A stretch of DNA of 52,405 nucleotides from Sulfurihydrogenibium sp. (GTDB lineage Bacteria > Aquificota > Aquificia > Aquificales > Hydrogenothermaceae). Position numbers and translations under genes: made by a program. Shown piece after piece: positions 7,601-15,127 of the stretch; the stretch's first letter is position 1; every line of letters begins with the position of its first letter. A model generated the notes under the pieces. It saw only the letters and a program-made list of their open reading frames with translations. It had not been told where the DNA came from and did no database searches. The DNA is taken from the NCBI RefSeq assembly GCF_028276765.1, contig NZ_JAPYVU010000005.1, positions 1 to 52,405 on the forward strand, written 5' to 3'.

Positions 7601-7852
7601 GGAAAATTACTTAAATTATGAGATTCTTCACAATAAGATTTTATGTCATTTACTTAAATCGTTTACTTAAAGCATGGCTTGAAACAAACTCGGAAAATGC
7701 AGTTAACAAAAGAAGTGCGAATTTAACAATAACTTATTACAATAGTATAGCCAGGAAAAGATTCAGTAAAAGCAGAAGATTTTTAGTATATTTACAAAAT
7801 GACGAATGAGGAGAATTTTTTCATCTATAATATTTTGTTAAGGAGGTTAAAA

Positions 7853-9232
7853 ATGCAAGAAAAAAAGCTTTGGGGTGGAAGATTTTCTGAGAGTACAGAT
7901 GCTTTTGTAGAAGAGTTTACGGAAAGTATATCTTTTGATAAAGAGCTTGCTTTATATGATATAAAAGGAAGCATAGCCCATGCAAAGATGCTTGGAAAGC
8001 AAGGAATTATTCCACAAGAAGATGCTGAAAAGATAATAAAAGGCTTGCAAGAGATAGAACAAGAAATAAAAGAAAACAAAATTGCTTGGAAGAAAGAGTT
8101 TGAAGATGTTCATATGAATATTGAGAAAGCTTTAACAGATAAGATTGGGGAAGCGGGCGGAAAGCTTCATACTGGAAGGTCAAGAAATGATCAAGTTATT
8201 ACAGCTTTTAGGCTTTATTTAAAAGAAAATACACAGGATATAATAAATCTTTTAGAAGACTTGCAAAGAAAACTGTTAGAAAAAGCAAAAGAATATATTG
8301 ATATTGTAATGCCGGCTTATACTCATCTTCAAAGGGCACAGCCAATAAGGGTAGCTCATTACTTTTTAGCATACTTAGAGATGTTTCAAAGAGACAAAGA
8401 AAGATTTATTGATAATCTAAAAAGAATTGATATGCTACCGCTTGGCAGTGGAGCTGTTGCCGGCGTAGATTTTCCAATTGATAGAGAGTATGTAGCAAAA
8501 GAGCTTGGATTTAGTCAGATTATGAGAAACTCTATTGATGCAACAAGCAGCAGAGATTTTGCTTTGGAGTTTTTATCTAACTGTGCAATCTGTATGGCTA
8601 ATATGTCAAGATTTAGTGAAGATATGATAATATACTCATCTTCTGAATTTTCTTTTGTAGAGCTTCCTGATAAATTAACAACAGGTTCATCAATAATGCC
8701 CCAGAAAAAAAATCCCGATGTACTGGAGCTAATTAGAGGAAAAACTGGACGAGTTTATGGAAATTTGGTTTCTCTTTTAACAGTAGTAAAAGGTTTACCT
8801 CTTGCCTACAACAGAGACTTGCAAGAGGATAAGGAGCCGGTTTTTGATAGTGTAAAAACGATAAAAGGTTCAATAATAGGAATTGCTAAGATAGTTGAAG
8901 GTTTAAAGATAAATAAAGAAAAAACACAGCTTGCAGCAGGTGGTTTTGCACTTGCAACAGACTTAGCTAACTACTTGGCTGAAAAAGGTGTACCATTTAG
9001 ACAAGCTCATCATATTGTAGGAAGCATAGTTGGATATTTAGTAAATCAAGGAAGAGAGCTTGAAAGTATAACCTTAGAAGAGCTAAAACAGTTCAGCCCT
9101 CTCTTTGAAGAAGATGCTTTAAAACTTTTATCTCCTTTTGTAGTGGCAGACAGAAGAAAATCTTTTGGTGGAACGGCTAAAGAACAGATTTTATTTCAAA
9201 TAGAATATTGGGATAAAATATTAAACAAATGA
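7853..9232 (+). CDS. argH: Argininosuccinate lyase
   Basis: Last step of arginine synthesis: argininosuccinate to arginine and fumarate, cytosolic homotetramer. The 459-aa protein begins LWGGRFSES and has the fumarase/aspartase-superfamily signature GSSIMPQKKNPD, plus LHTGRSRNDQV and THLQRAQP, at normal family length. The strong AGGAGG at 7841-7846 fixes the ATG at 7853; an upstream in-frame start has no such site. The stop codon once overlapped the symporter start, but a repeat element now separates them. Confidence 0.96.
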   Translation: MQEKKLWGGRFSESTDAFVEEFTESISFDKELALYDIKGSIAHAKMLGKQGIIPQEDAEKIIKGLQEIEQEIKENKIAWKKEFEDVHMNIEKALTDKIGEAGGKLHTGRSRNDQVITAFRLYLKENTQDIINLLEDLQRKLLEKAKEYIDIVMPAYTHLQRAQPIRVAHYFLAYLEMFQRDKERFIDNLKRIDMLPLGSGAVAGVDFPIDREYVAKELGFSQIMRNSIDATSSRDFALEFLSNCAICMANMSRFSEDMIIYSSSEFSFVELPDKLTTGSSIMPQKKNPDVLELIRGKTGRVYGNLVSLLTVVKGLPLAYNRDLQEDKEPVFDSVKTIKGSIIGIAKIVEGLKINKEKTQLAAGGFALATDLANYLAEKGVPFRQAHHIVGSIVGYLVNQGRELESITLEELKQFSPLFEEDALKLLSPFVVADRRKSFGGTAKEQILFQIEYWDKILNK

Positions 9233-9250
9233 TTATTTTTATTGGATTAT
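9222..9250. repeat. 29-bp direct repeat, left copy
   Basis: Identical to 9432-9460. It covers the argH stop codon and would contain the symporter start codon if the insert between the copies were removed. Together with the right copy it brackets the MITE at 9251-9431. Confidence 0.9.
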
Positions 9251-9431
9251 TATACATTGGTTGAGAAATTAGCGGTTTTTGTAGAATTTAAAAAGAGATC
9301 CTTCGGACTTCATCCTCAGGATGACGAAGAAAACTTGATAATCATATACTTGACTAGGGGCAACTTTATTCGTCATTCTGCAGCCGGCGAAGAATCTCAT
9401 GCTTTTAATAAATTTCTCACCCGACGTATAC
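9251..9431. repeat. MITE-like element at the argH/symporter junction
   Basis: This 181-bp insert has imperfect terminal inverted repeats: tatacattggttgagaaatt at the left, and at the right aatttctcacccgacgtata. The core contains gagatccttcgg...ctcaggatgac and gtcattctgcagccggcgaagaatctcat. It is flanked by a 29-bp exact direct repeat. No gene is inside. Confidence 0.88.
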
Positions 9432-9460
9432 TAAACAAATGATTATTTTTATTGGATTAT
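9432..9460. repeat. 29-bp direct repeat, right copy
   Basis: Identical to 9222-9250. It contains the symporter ATG at 9439. Confidence 0.9.
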
Positions 9461-10788
9461 ATTTACTATCTCTTGTAATCATAGCTTTAGTATCAAAGAG
9501 ACTTATATCTTCTGAGAAAGATTATCTTCTTGCAGGTAGGTCGCTGCCTCTTTCTTTGTCTGTTTTTGCATTATTTGCAACATGGTTTGGCTCAGAAACG
9601 ATTCTTGGAGCAACTCAGGAAGTTTTAGAAGGTGGATTTATAAAAGTAATAGAAGAACCTTTTGGCGCTGCCCTGTGTTTAATTTTGGCAGGACTGTTTA
9701 TTGTTAAGCCATTGTATAGAATGAATCTTCTAACTTTTGGAGATTTTTTTAAAGTAAAGTATGGTGAGAAGATAGAAGTTTTAGCATCGTTTTTTTTGAT
9801 AATATCTTACTTTGGATGGATAGCTGCTCAGTACGTAGCTTTTGGATTGGTCTTAAAAACTATCACAGGTTTAAATTTAGAAATATCAACATTTATAGCT
9901 TTTTTGATTTCGCTTTTTATGACGTTTTTTGGTGGCATGTGGTCTGTTGCTTTAACAGACTTTATTCAAACAATTGTAATTCTTATAAGCATCTTTTTTA
10001 TTTTTGGAGAAATTTTAATCAAAGCAGGTGGATTGCAAGCGTTAGAAAAAATACCAACAAGCTACTTTAAAATCTTACCGGATTTAGACATAAAAAGTAT
10101 AATTCTATACATAGTTGCATGGATTACCATTGGACTTGGATCTCTGCCAGGACAAGACCTTTTTCAGCGTTTTATGTCATCTAAATCTGAGGATGTAGCT
10201 TATAAGTCTTCAATAATAGCCGGATTTATGTATCTTACAGTTGCACTTATTCCACTGATTACTGTTTTAGTCATATACTTTAATTTTGGATTTAAAACAG
10301 ATAAAACTTTGCTTGATTATGTATATTTAAATACTTCTCCAATTACAAAGTATCTATTTTTTGCAGGTCTTTTATCTGCTGTATTAAGTACGGCAACAGC
10401 TGCAATTTTAGCACCATCGGCATTGTTAAGCGAAAACATTATAAAAAAATTTTTTAATCATTTATCAGACTTAGCTTTGTTAAATATAACAAGATTGTCG
10501 GTCTTTCTGGTTGCTTTAATATCTCTTTTGTTAGCATACTCCGGAGAAACGATTTACAACTTGGTAGGGTTATCGTCTGTTTTAACTCTCGTGTCGTTGT
10601 TTGCTCCGTTTATATTCGGACTGTATTGGAAAAAGGCTAATTCAAAAGGAGCCTTGGCATCAATGGTTTTAGGGTTTTTGGTATGGTTTATCTTTTATTC
10701 TTTTCTTAAAGAAGAAGAACTTGGTATTTTCTTTGGCTTTATTGTAAATATTTTAGCTATGGTAGTTTTTTCTTTGATCAAGATTTAA
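9439..10788 (+). CDS. Sodium:solute symporter (SSS family)
   Basis: A 449-aa polytopic inner-membrane protein with about thirteen hydrophobic segments, fitting the Na+:solute symporter family (proline/pantothenate/acetate carriers). SSS features include DYLLAGRSLP near the N-terminus, FATWFGSETILGA in the first core helix and GSLPGQDLFQRFMSSKS. Substrate unknown. The start ATG lies in the right copy of the 29-bp repeat; no ribosome-binding site precedes it now, as expected if it was originally coupled to argH by an ATGA overlap. Its end overlaps the next convergent gene by 11 nt. Confidence 0.87.
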   Translation: MIIFIGLYLLSLVIIALVSKRLISSEKDYLLAGRSLPLSLSVFALFATWFGSETILGATQEVLEGGFIKVIEEPFGAALCLILAGLFIVKPLYRMNLLTFGDFFKVKYGEKIEVLASFFLIISYFGWIAAQYVAFGLVLKTITGLNLEISTFIAFLISLFMTFFGGMWSVALTDFIQTIVILISIFFIFGEILIKAGGLQALEKIPTSYFKILPDLDIKSIILYIVAWITIGLGSLPGQDLFQRFMSSKSEDVAYKSSIIAGFMYLTVALIPLITVLVIYFNFGFKTDKTLLDYVYLNTSPITKYLFFAGLLSAVLSTATAAILAPSALLSENIIKKFFNHLSDLALLNITRLSVFLVALISLLLAYSGETIYNLVGLSSVLTLVSLFAPFIFGLYWKKANSKGALASMVLGFLVWFIFYSFLKEEELGIFFGFIVNILAMVVFSLIKI

Positions 10789-10963
10789 CAGAAATAACTT
10801 TATTATCATACTCAACTATAGCCCTTCTTCCGCAATTCTTACATTTTACATCATCAAAACCATAACCATTGATTACTAAAATCACTTTCTTGTTTTCTTC
10901 ACCACATTTACATAAGAAACTTACTTCTTTAAAATCAACTTCTAACTTTTCTAAAGTTTTCAT
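10778..10963 (-). CDS. Small zinc-ribbon-like protein
   Basis: A 61-aa protein with two cysteine pairs, CKC near residue 18 and CKNC near residue 40, spaced like a small zinc ribbon, with beta-type sequence between. The ATG at 10963 is chosen because GGAGGT lies exactly 7 nt upstream; an in-frame GTG three codons earlier overlaps that site. It stands alone and is convergent with the symporter gene. No named family is recognised; nucleic-acid or metal binding is a guess. Confidence 0.7.
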   Translation of the reverse strand: MKTLEKLEVDFKEVSFLCKCGEENKKVILVINGYGFDDVKCKNCGRRAIVEYDNKVISVKS

Positions 10964-11130
10964 CTTAAACACCTCCTATAGTTTTGCTATTAATATACAC
11001 AGAAGGCGTTAAGGGAATATGAAGGTTAGGTTAAGATTATGTAAATTAAGATGCTGTGTTGTGTCATCCAACAACGAAATAAAAGATAGTATTCTAAAAT
11101 TTTTAGAAGTTGTAGAATGTATATGTAGAT

Positions 11131-11259
11131 ATAACCTTACCTTTGGCTGTCATCTTGAGACCGTAGGATCTCTTTTTTGATTTTTTTGACTTGAAAAGAA
11201 AAATAGGAGATTCTTCGCCGGCTGCAGAATGACGATGTGGATTTTTGCAAGCAGTCTCA
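11131..11259. repeat. MITE-like element, GCAGTCTC end variant
   Basis: Core tgtcatcttgagaccgtaggatctc and gagattcttcgccggctgcagaatgacg, ending in tttttgcaagcagtctcag. The remainder of the 10964-11367 gap is AT-rich and shows no other feature. Confidence 0.65.
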
Positions 11260-11367
11260 GTGGAAATTAAAACCTGTCATTCTAAAGCAGTGTGAGCTTG
11301 TAAATTTTTGCTTTTAAATTTTAACTGCCCAAAGATTTTGAATTTCTTGTCCCTGGATATTTATAAC

Positions 11368-12213
11368 CTACTTCTTATAAAGCTTTAATATGGCCGAAAA
11401 GTCTAAATCCTCCAATCCGTTTTTTATTGCAAGACCGTACATTTCTTTTACAGATGCCATACTAAAAGAAGAAAGCTTAAAATCTTTAAGTAGATCCTGT
11501 GCATAATGAAGGTCTTTATAAATTGCTTTTATAGAAAAATGCGGAGAAAAATCCTCTTTTAAAAGTTTTTCTTTCTTAACATTCAAGATATAAGAATTGC
11601 CTGCGCCAAGTTCTAAAATTTTTAAAACAGTTTCTTTTGAAAATCCAATACATTCACCGATGCCTACAGATTGAGATATAGCATCCATAAATATTCCAAG
11701 AACAATATTGTTTAAAAGCTTTCCATAGGTGCCATTTGGAACAGGTCCAAGATAAATTTTTTCTTTTGTAAATAGTTTTAAAACATCTTCAGCTTTCTTA
11801 AAAGCTTCTTCGTCACCGCCAATCAACATTACCAACTCACCTTTTAATGCCGGTATCACAGACCCAAGAACCGGAGCATCAAGGTAGTAAGCTCCTAAGC
11901 TTTTTAGATTTTCATAAGCTTCTTTTACATAGTTATAATGATTAGTGGTTGTATCTACTACTATTTTGGATTTTATATCTCCTTTAACTAATCCATGTTC
12001 ACCAAATATAACTTCTTTGGAAGCTGAGGAATCAAAAACATTAATGACAATAATCTCTGTTTCTTCTAAAAGCTGATAAGGATAATCTACAGTTTTAAAA
12101 TCTTTTACCTTTGATTTAGTTCTGTTATATACAATAACTTCTACACCACACGAAGAGAGCCTTTTTGCTATTGAAGAACCAAGGTTGCCAAATCCTATGA
12201 GTCCTACTTTCAT
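11368..12213 (-). CDS. NAD(P)-dependent beta-hydroxyacid dehydrogenase
   Basis: A 281-aa cytosolic oxidoreductase of the 3-hydroxyisobutyrate dehydrogenase/glyoxylate reductase family. The N-terminal Rossmann fold carries GFGNLG (residues 7-12). The substrate motif is DAPVLGSVIPALKGEL (112-127, usually DAPVSGG). The catalytic Lys165 sits in YGKLLNN, and the C-terminal half is the all-helical dimer domain. AGGAG precedes the ATG. Candidates are succinic semialdehyde/glyoxylate reductase or 3-hydroxyisobutyrate dehydrogenase; sequence alone does not decide. It appears to be a single-gene unit. Confidence 0.85.
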   Translation of the reverse strand: MKVGLIGFGNLGSSIAKRLSSCGVEVIVYNRTKSKVKDFKTVDYPYQLLEETEIIVINVFDSSASKEVIFGEHGLVKGDIKSKIVVDTTTNHYNYVKEAYENLKSLGAYYLDAPVLGSVIPALKGELVMLIGGDEEAFKKAEDVLKLFTKEKIYLGPVPNGTYGKLLNNIVLGIFMDAISQSVGIGECIGFSKETVLKILELGAGNSYILNVKKEKLLKEDFSPHFSIKAIYKDLHYAQDLLKDFKLSSFSMASVKEMYGLAIKNGLEDLDFSAILKLYKK

Positions 12214-12232
12214 TTTAAAACTCCTTTTATCT

Positions 12233-12285
12233 TAATAGAGATCTTTCGGCTTTTACAGCCTCAGGATAACAAAGAAGGACCTCGT
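12233..12285. repeat. Fragment of dispersed MITE-like element
   Basis: gagatctttcggcttttacagcctcaggataac matches one hairpin arm of the family core. Both ends are missing. Confidence 0.5.
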
Positions 12286-12339
12286 TCTAAAACCGGTTAA
12301 AAAATCTTATACTTTATTTAAATTTTTCAGCCAAGATTC

Positions 12340-12849
12340 CTACCTTACCAACATTCTTAATCTATTTTGTGCGTCTTGTTCCCATCCTCTTCTGCCATCG
12401 GTAAGTTTTAAAGCTGTAGCAAGGTTGTTGTATGCGTTTTGTCTGTCTCCGATGCTTTGATAGCTCACACCAAGGAAGTAGTAAAGGTCTGGATTAGAAT
12501 CTATTAAATTTTTAGCATTTTCTAAAACTCTTATACTTTCTTGATAGTTTCCAAGCTTTGTTAAAGAAGCTCCCATTATAAGCTGCGGCATAAAGTACAT
12601 TCTATCAATGTTATATGCTTTTAAAGCATCTTCATAAGATTTTTTAAAGTCTTTAAGCTGATAGTAAACATAAGCTCTGTATGTATATGCAACATTGTTT
12701 TCGGGATATGTTTTTATAGCTTTATCTAAATTTGTTATTGCAACGGCTAAATTTTTATTTTTTATGTTGTCTCTTGCATTTTCGACGTATTTATAACTGT
12801 CTGAAGTTAAGACAAGACGCTTTTTAATCTCTTGAAATTTTTCACTGTC
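12340..12849 (-). CDS. TPR domain, -1-frame continuation of the M48 protease gene
   Basis: This segment encodes about 169 residues that begin DSEKFQEIKKRL and contain three to four tetratricopeptide-type helical repeats (for example AYTYRAYVYYQLKDFKKSYEDA and PDLYYFLGVSYQSIGDRQNAYN). BepA/YfgC-type proteases normally have an M48 catalytic domain followed by TPRs in one chain, so this is the missing C-terminal half. It is reached from the protease frame by a -1 shift at the A_AAA_AAG site at 12849-12855. An independent start inside the protease gene exists but lacks a convincing ribosome-binding site. Confidence 0.75.
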   Translation of the reverse strand, partial: DSEKFQEIKKRLVLTSDSYKYVENARDNIKNKNLAVAITNLDKAIKTYPENNVAYTYRAYVYYQLKDFKKSYEDALKAYNIDRMYFMPQLIMGASLTKLGNYQESIRVLENAKNLIDSNPDLYYFLGVSYQSIGDRQNAYNNLATALKLTDGRRGWEQDAQNRLRMLVR

Positions 12850-13613
12850 TTTTTTAGGAGTAATTTGTCTGGATATTTTGTAGCTATTAGCTGAGAAACA
12901 TTCTGTATTCTTTCTTCCGGTAATGGGTGAGTTAAGAGCCATGCAGGAGCCTGGGTTTTTTCCATTTTTTTAAATTTTTCAAAAGTTGCAATTAAACCTC
13001 TTGGGTCGTAGCCTGCTTCGTAAGTAAACCTAACACCTAAAGCATCTGCTTCTCTTTCTTGGTCTCTGCTATACTTTAATTGTAAAAGACCTGCCGATAC
13101 TTGTGCAAGTTGCATAATGATTTGTTGATACTGAGATTGGGAAGTTGCTACAGCTAATATATTTAGAAGTATGTTTAGTCCGTAGGTTTTTTCTAAAAAT
13201 TTTGCATGGTGTCTTGCGTTAATGTGTCCAAGCTCGTGTGCTATTACTCCGGCAAATTCTGATTCGTTATCAAGGGTGAGTAATAATCCTCTATGAATAA
13301 AGACAGGACCACCCGGCAGTGCAAAGGCGTTTACTTCCCCTGAATTTACTACATAAAACTGATAGTCTACTTTTCTGGGTGTTATTGATGCTAATTTATA
13401 CCCAATGCTTTTAACATATTCTTGAACTTCTCTATCTGGATACAGTCCATCGTTTTCATTTATGGCTTGTGGAACAACCTTTTTACCAATTGCTATTTCT
13501 TCGCTTTCTGGCAAAAGTGTTAGAGTTGGCTTTCCTGTTAACGGATCTTGAACTTGAGCGCAAGAAATTACAAAGAAGAATCCTATTATCAAGGATTTGA
13601 AAATCTTCTTCAT
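12807..13613 (-). CDS. M48 family metalloprotease lipoprotein (BepA-like), zero frame
   Basis: The zero-frame product is 268 aa. A lipoprotein signal (VISC, lipid-attached Cys18) points to an outer-membrane or periplasmic location. The zinc site is HELGHINARHH with the third ligand in EREADALG, followed by HPLPEERI typical of BepA/YfgC proteases that assist outer-membrane protein assembly. ATG 13613 has GGAGGT upstream. The zero frame ends 14 codons after a slippery heptamer. With a -1 shift the product is about 424 aa with TPRs, close to the normal family layout. The alternative is a real one-base deletion or a sequencing error in the A run. Confidence 0.85.
   Translation of the reverse strand: MKKIFKSLIIGFFFVISCAQVQDPLTGKPTLTLLPESEEIAIGKKVVPQAINENDGLYPDREVQEYVKSIGYKLASITPRKVDYQFYVVNSGEVNAFALPGGPVFIHRGLLLTLDNESEFAGVIAHELGHINARHHAKFLEKTYGLNILLNILAVATSQSQYQQIIMQLAQVSAGLLQLKYSRDQEREADALGVRFTYEAGYDPRGLIATFEKFKKMEKTQAPAWLLTHPLPEERIQNVSQLIATKYPDKLLLKKTVKNFKRLKSVLS
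12849..12855 (-). other. A_AAA_AAG slippery heptamer at the protease/TPR frame junction
   Basis: In the protease frame the codons are CTA AAA AAG ACA. A slip of one base back on A_AAA_AAG gives AAA AAA GAC AGT, which enters the TPR frame exactly. This heptamer is the one used in E. coli dnaX. No strong upstream Shine-Dalgarno stimulator is seen; a possible downstream pairing (AAGACA with TGTCTT) is weak. Confidence 0.5.
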
Positions 13614-13660
13614 TTTACTACCTCCCACAAATCTAACAATAAAAGATCTACCTCTTAATA

Positions 13661-13857
13661 AATATACCAAAAGTATGAGATTCTTCGCCGGCTTCAGAAT
13701 GACATATAAGGCTATCCTTTTTCTGATGCTTGTTATTCAACCTTTTCCTGTCATCCTGAGGACGTAAGTCCGAAGGATCTCTTCTTTTAAAAAATGAAAA
13801 AAAGGGGATTCTTCGCCGGCTTCAGAATGACAAGGTTGAATTTTACAAGCAGTCTCA
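13661..13857. repeat. MITE-like element(s), composite copy
   Basis: Two core modules in tandem: gagattcttcgccggcttcagaatgaca (left) and gtcatcctgaggacgtaagtccgaaggatctc followed by gattcttcgccggcttcagaatgaca and ttacaagcagtctc. The inner sequence matches in reverse the copy at 4815-4988. It probably reflects one element inserted in or beside another. Confidence 0.6.
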
Positions 13858-13895
13858 AGGTTCACTTATTCAATTAGTAAAATCTCGCCAAGACT

Positions 13896-15125
13896 TTAAA
13901 TCTCCCTATCAAAAAGGATAAACCTTACCTTTTCTCCTGCTTCTATTTGATGAATATCTTTATCAACAAAAACCAATGCGTTAGCACTTACCATACTTGT
14001 AAGCATGTTAGAAGCTTGTTTACTAAATGGTTTTACGTAAAAATTATCTTCTTTGTATTCAACATATGCTCTTATAAATTCTAATCTATCTGCACTTTTT
14101 CTTTTAAAATCTTCTGTTAAGATTCCTGTGAATATCTTATTTTCTGGATTTTGATATCCCATCATCTTTTTTATGGCTGGTTTTACTAAAATCTCATAAA
14201 CCACCATGGAAGCAACAGGATTTCCTGGAATTCCAAAGAAGATTTTTTCACCCTCTCCTCCCCATGTACCAAATGCAACCGGTTTACCCGGCTTTATTGA
14301 AACTTTCCAAAAGTGAATATCTACATTCAACTCTTTTGATACAAAGTCTTTAACAAGGTCATACTCACCAACAGATACTCCGCCCGTTGTAAGTAATACA
14401 TCGCAGTTTTTAGCCCATTTTAATTTTTCTTTTATATCCTCTGGATTGTCCTTAGCAAAGCCTATGATTGTTGGGATAGCTCCTGTCTCTAAAACTTGTG
14501 TATAAAGTGAGTATGTGTTTGATGTTCTTATTTGAGATTCTTTTGTGATGTTTTCTCCTATATCTAAGATCTCGTCTCCTGTTGTAATGATTCCAACTCT
14601 TGGAACTTGTTTTACATAAACGGTTGCTTTATTTACAGAAGAGAGAACTCCAATTTCAGCAGGTCTTAACCTTTTTCCTTTTGGAATTAGTAAATCTCCG
14701 GCTTTATAGTCTCCGCCTTTTTCTCTGATGTTTGCACCTTTTTTTAATTCTTTAAGAATGAATACAGTGTTTCCTTCCACTTTTGTTAATTCTTTTTGGA
14801 TTATTGTGTCTGCACCTTCTGGAATTAATGCTCCTGTGTATATTGGAATCGCAGTACCTTTTTCTAATTTTGGCGGTAAATCTCCTGCTTTGCTTTCACC
14901 GATGATTTTTAAAGGAACTGGATTATCCTCAGATGCTCCGATGATGTCTTCATGTCTTACAGCAAAGCCGTCCATACCGCTGTTATCAGCAGGTGGATTG
15001 TCTCTGTCAGCATATATATCTTTTGCTAATATTCTGTTTAAAGCCTGATGTATAAAAACTTTTTCATTTCCAAGTGGTTTAGTTTTTTCCAAAACTATCT
15101 TTAAAGCCTCTTCATATGTAATCAA
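13896..15125 (-). CDS. moeA: Molybdopterin molybdenumtransferase
   Basis: Inserts molybdate (or tungstate) into adenylylated molybdopterin, the last step of molybdenum-cofactor synthesis, in the cytosol. The 409-aa protein has the MoeA signature PPADNSGMDGFA (residues 44-55), IREKGGDYKAGD, the MPT-binding TTGGVSVGEYD and FGIPGNPVAS, then the small C-terminal beta domain. Start is TTG 15125, whose ribosome-binding site (GCAGGAG) is formed by the end of the CarB gene two nt before it, so it is coupled to that gene. No other cofactor genes adjoin. Confidence 0.94.
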   Translation of the reverse strand: MITYEEALKIVLEKTKPLGNEKVFIHQALNRILAKDIYADRDNPPADNSGMDGFAVRHEDIIGASEDNPVPLKIIGESKAGDLPPKLEKGTAIPIYTGALIPEGADTIIQKELTKVEGNTVFILKELKKGANIREKGGDYKAGDLLIPKGKRLRPAEIGVLSSVNKATVYVKQVPRVGIITTGDEILDIGENITKESQIRTSNTYSLYTQVLETGAIPTIIGFAKDNPEDIKEKLKWAKNCDVLLTTGGVSVGEYDLVKDFVSKELNVDIHFWKVSIKPGKPVAFGTWGGEGEKIFFGIPGNPVASMVVYEILVKPAIKKMMGYQNPENKIFTGILTEDFKRKSADRLEFIRAYVEYKEDNFYVKPFSKQASNMLTSMVSANALVFVDKDIHQIEAGEKVRFILFDREI

Positions 15126-15127
15126 TT

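Noticed and set aside
7618-7809. A 63-codon open frame on the plus strand before argH
   Set aside because: No ribosome-binding site, its start lies in repeat-like sequence (atgagattcttc), and the product has no recognisable features.
9242-9442. A 66-codon open frame between argH and the symporter
   Set aside because: It lies almost entirely in the MITE-like element and the flanking direct repeats.
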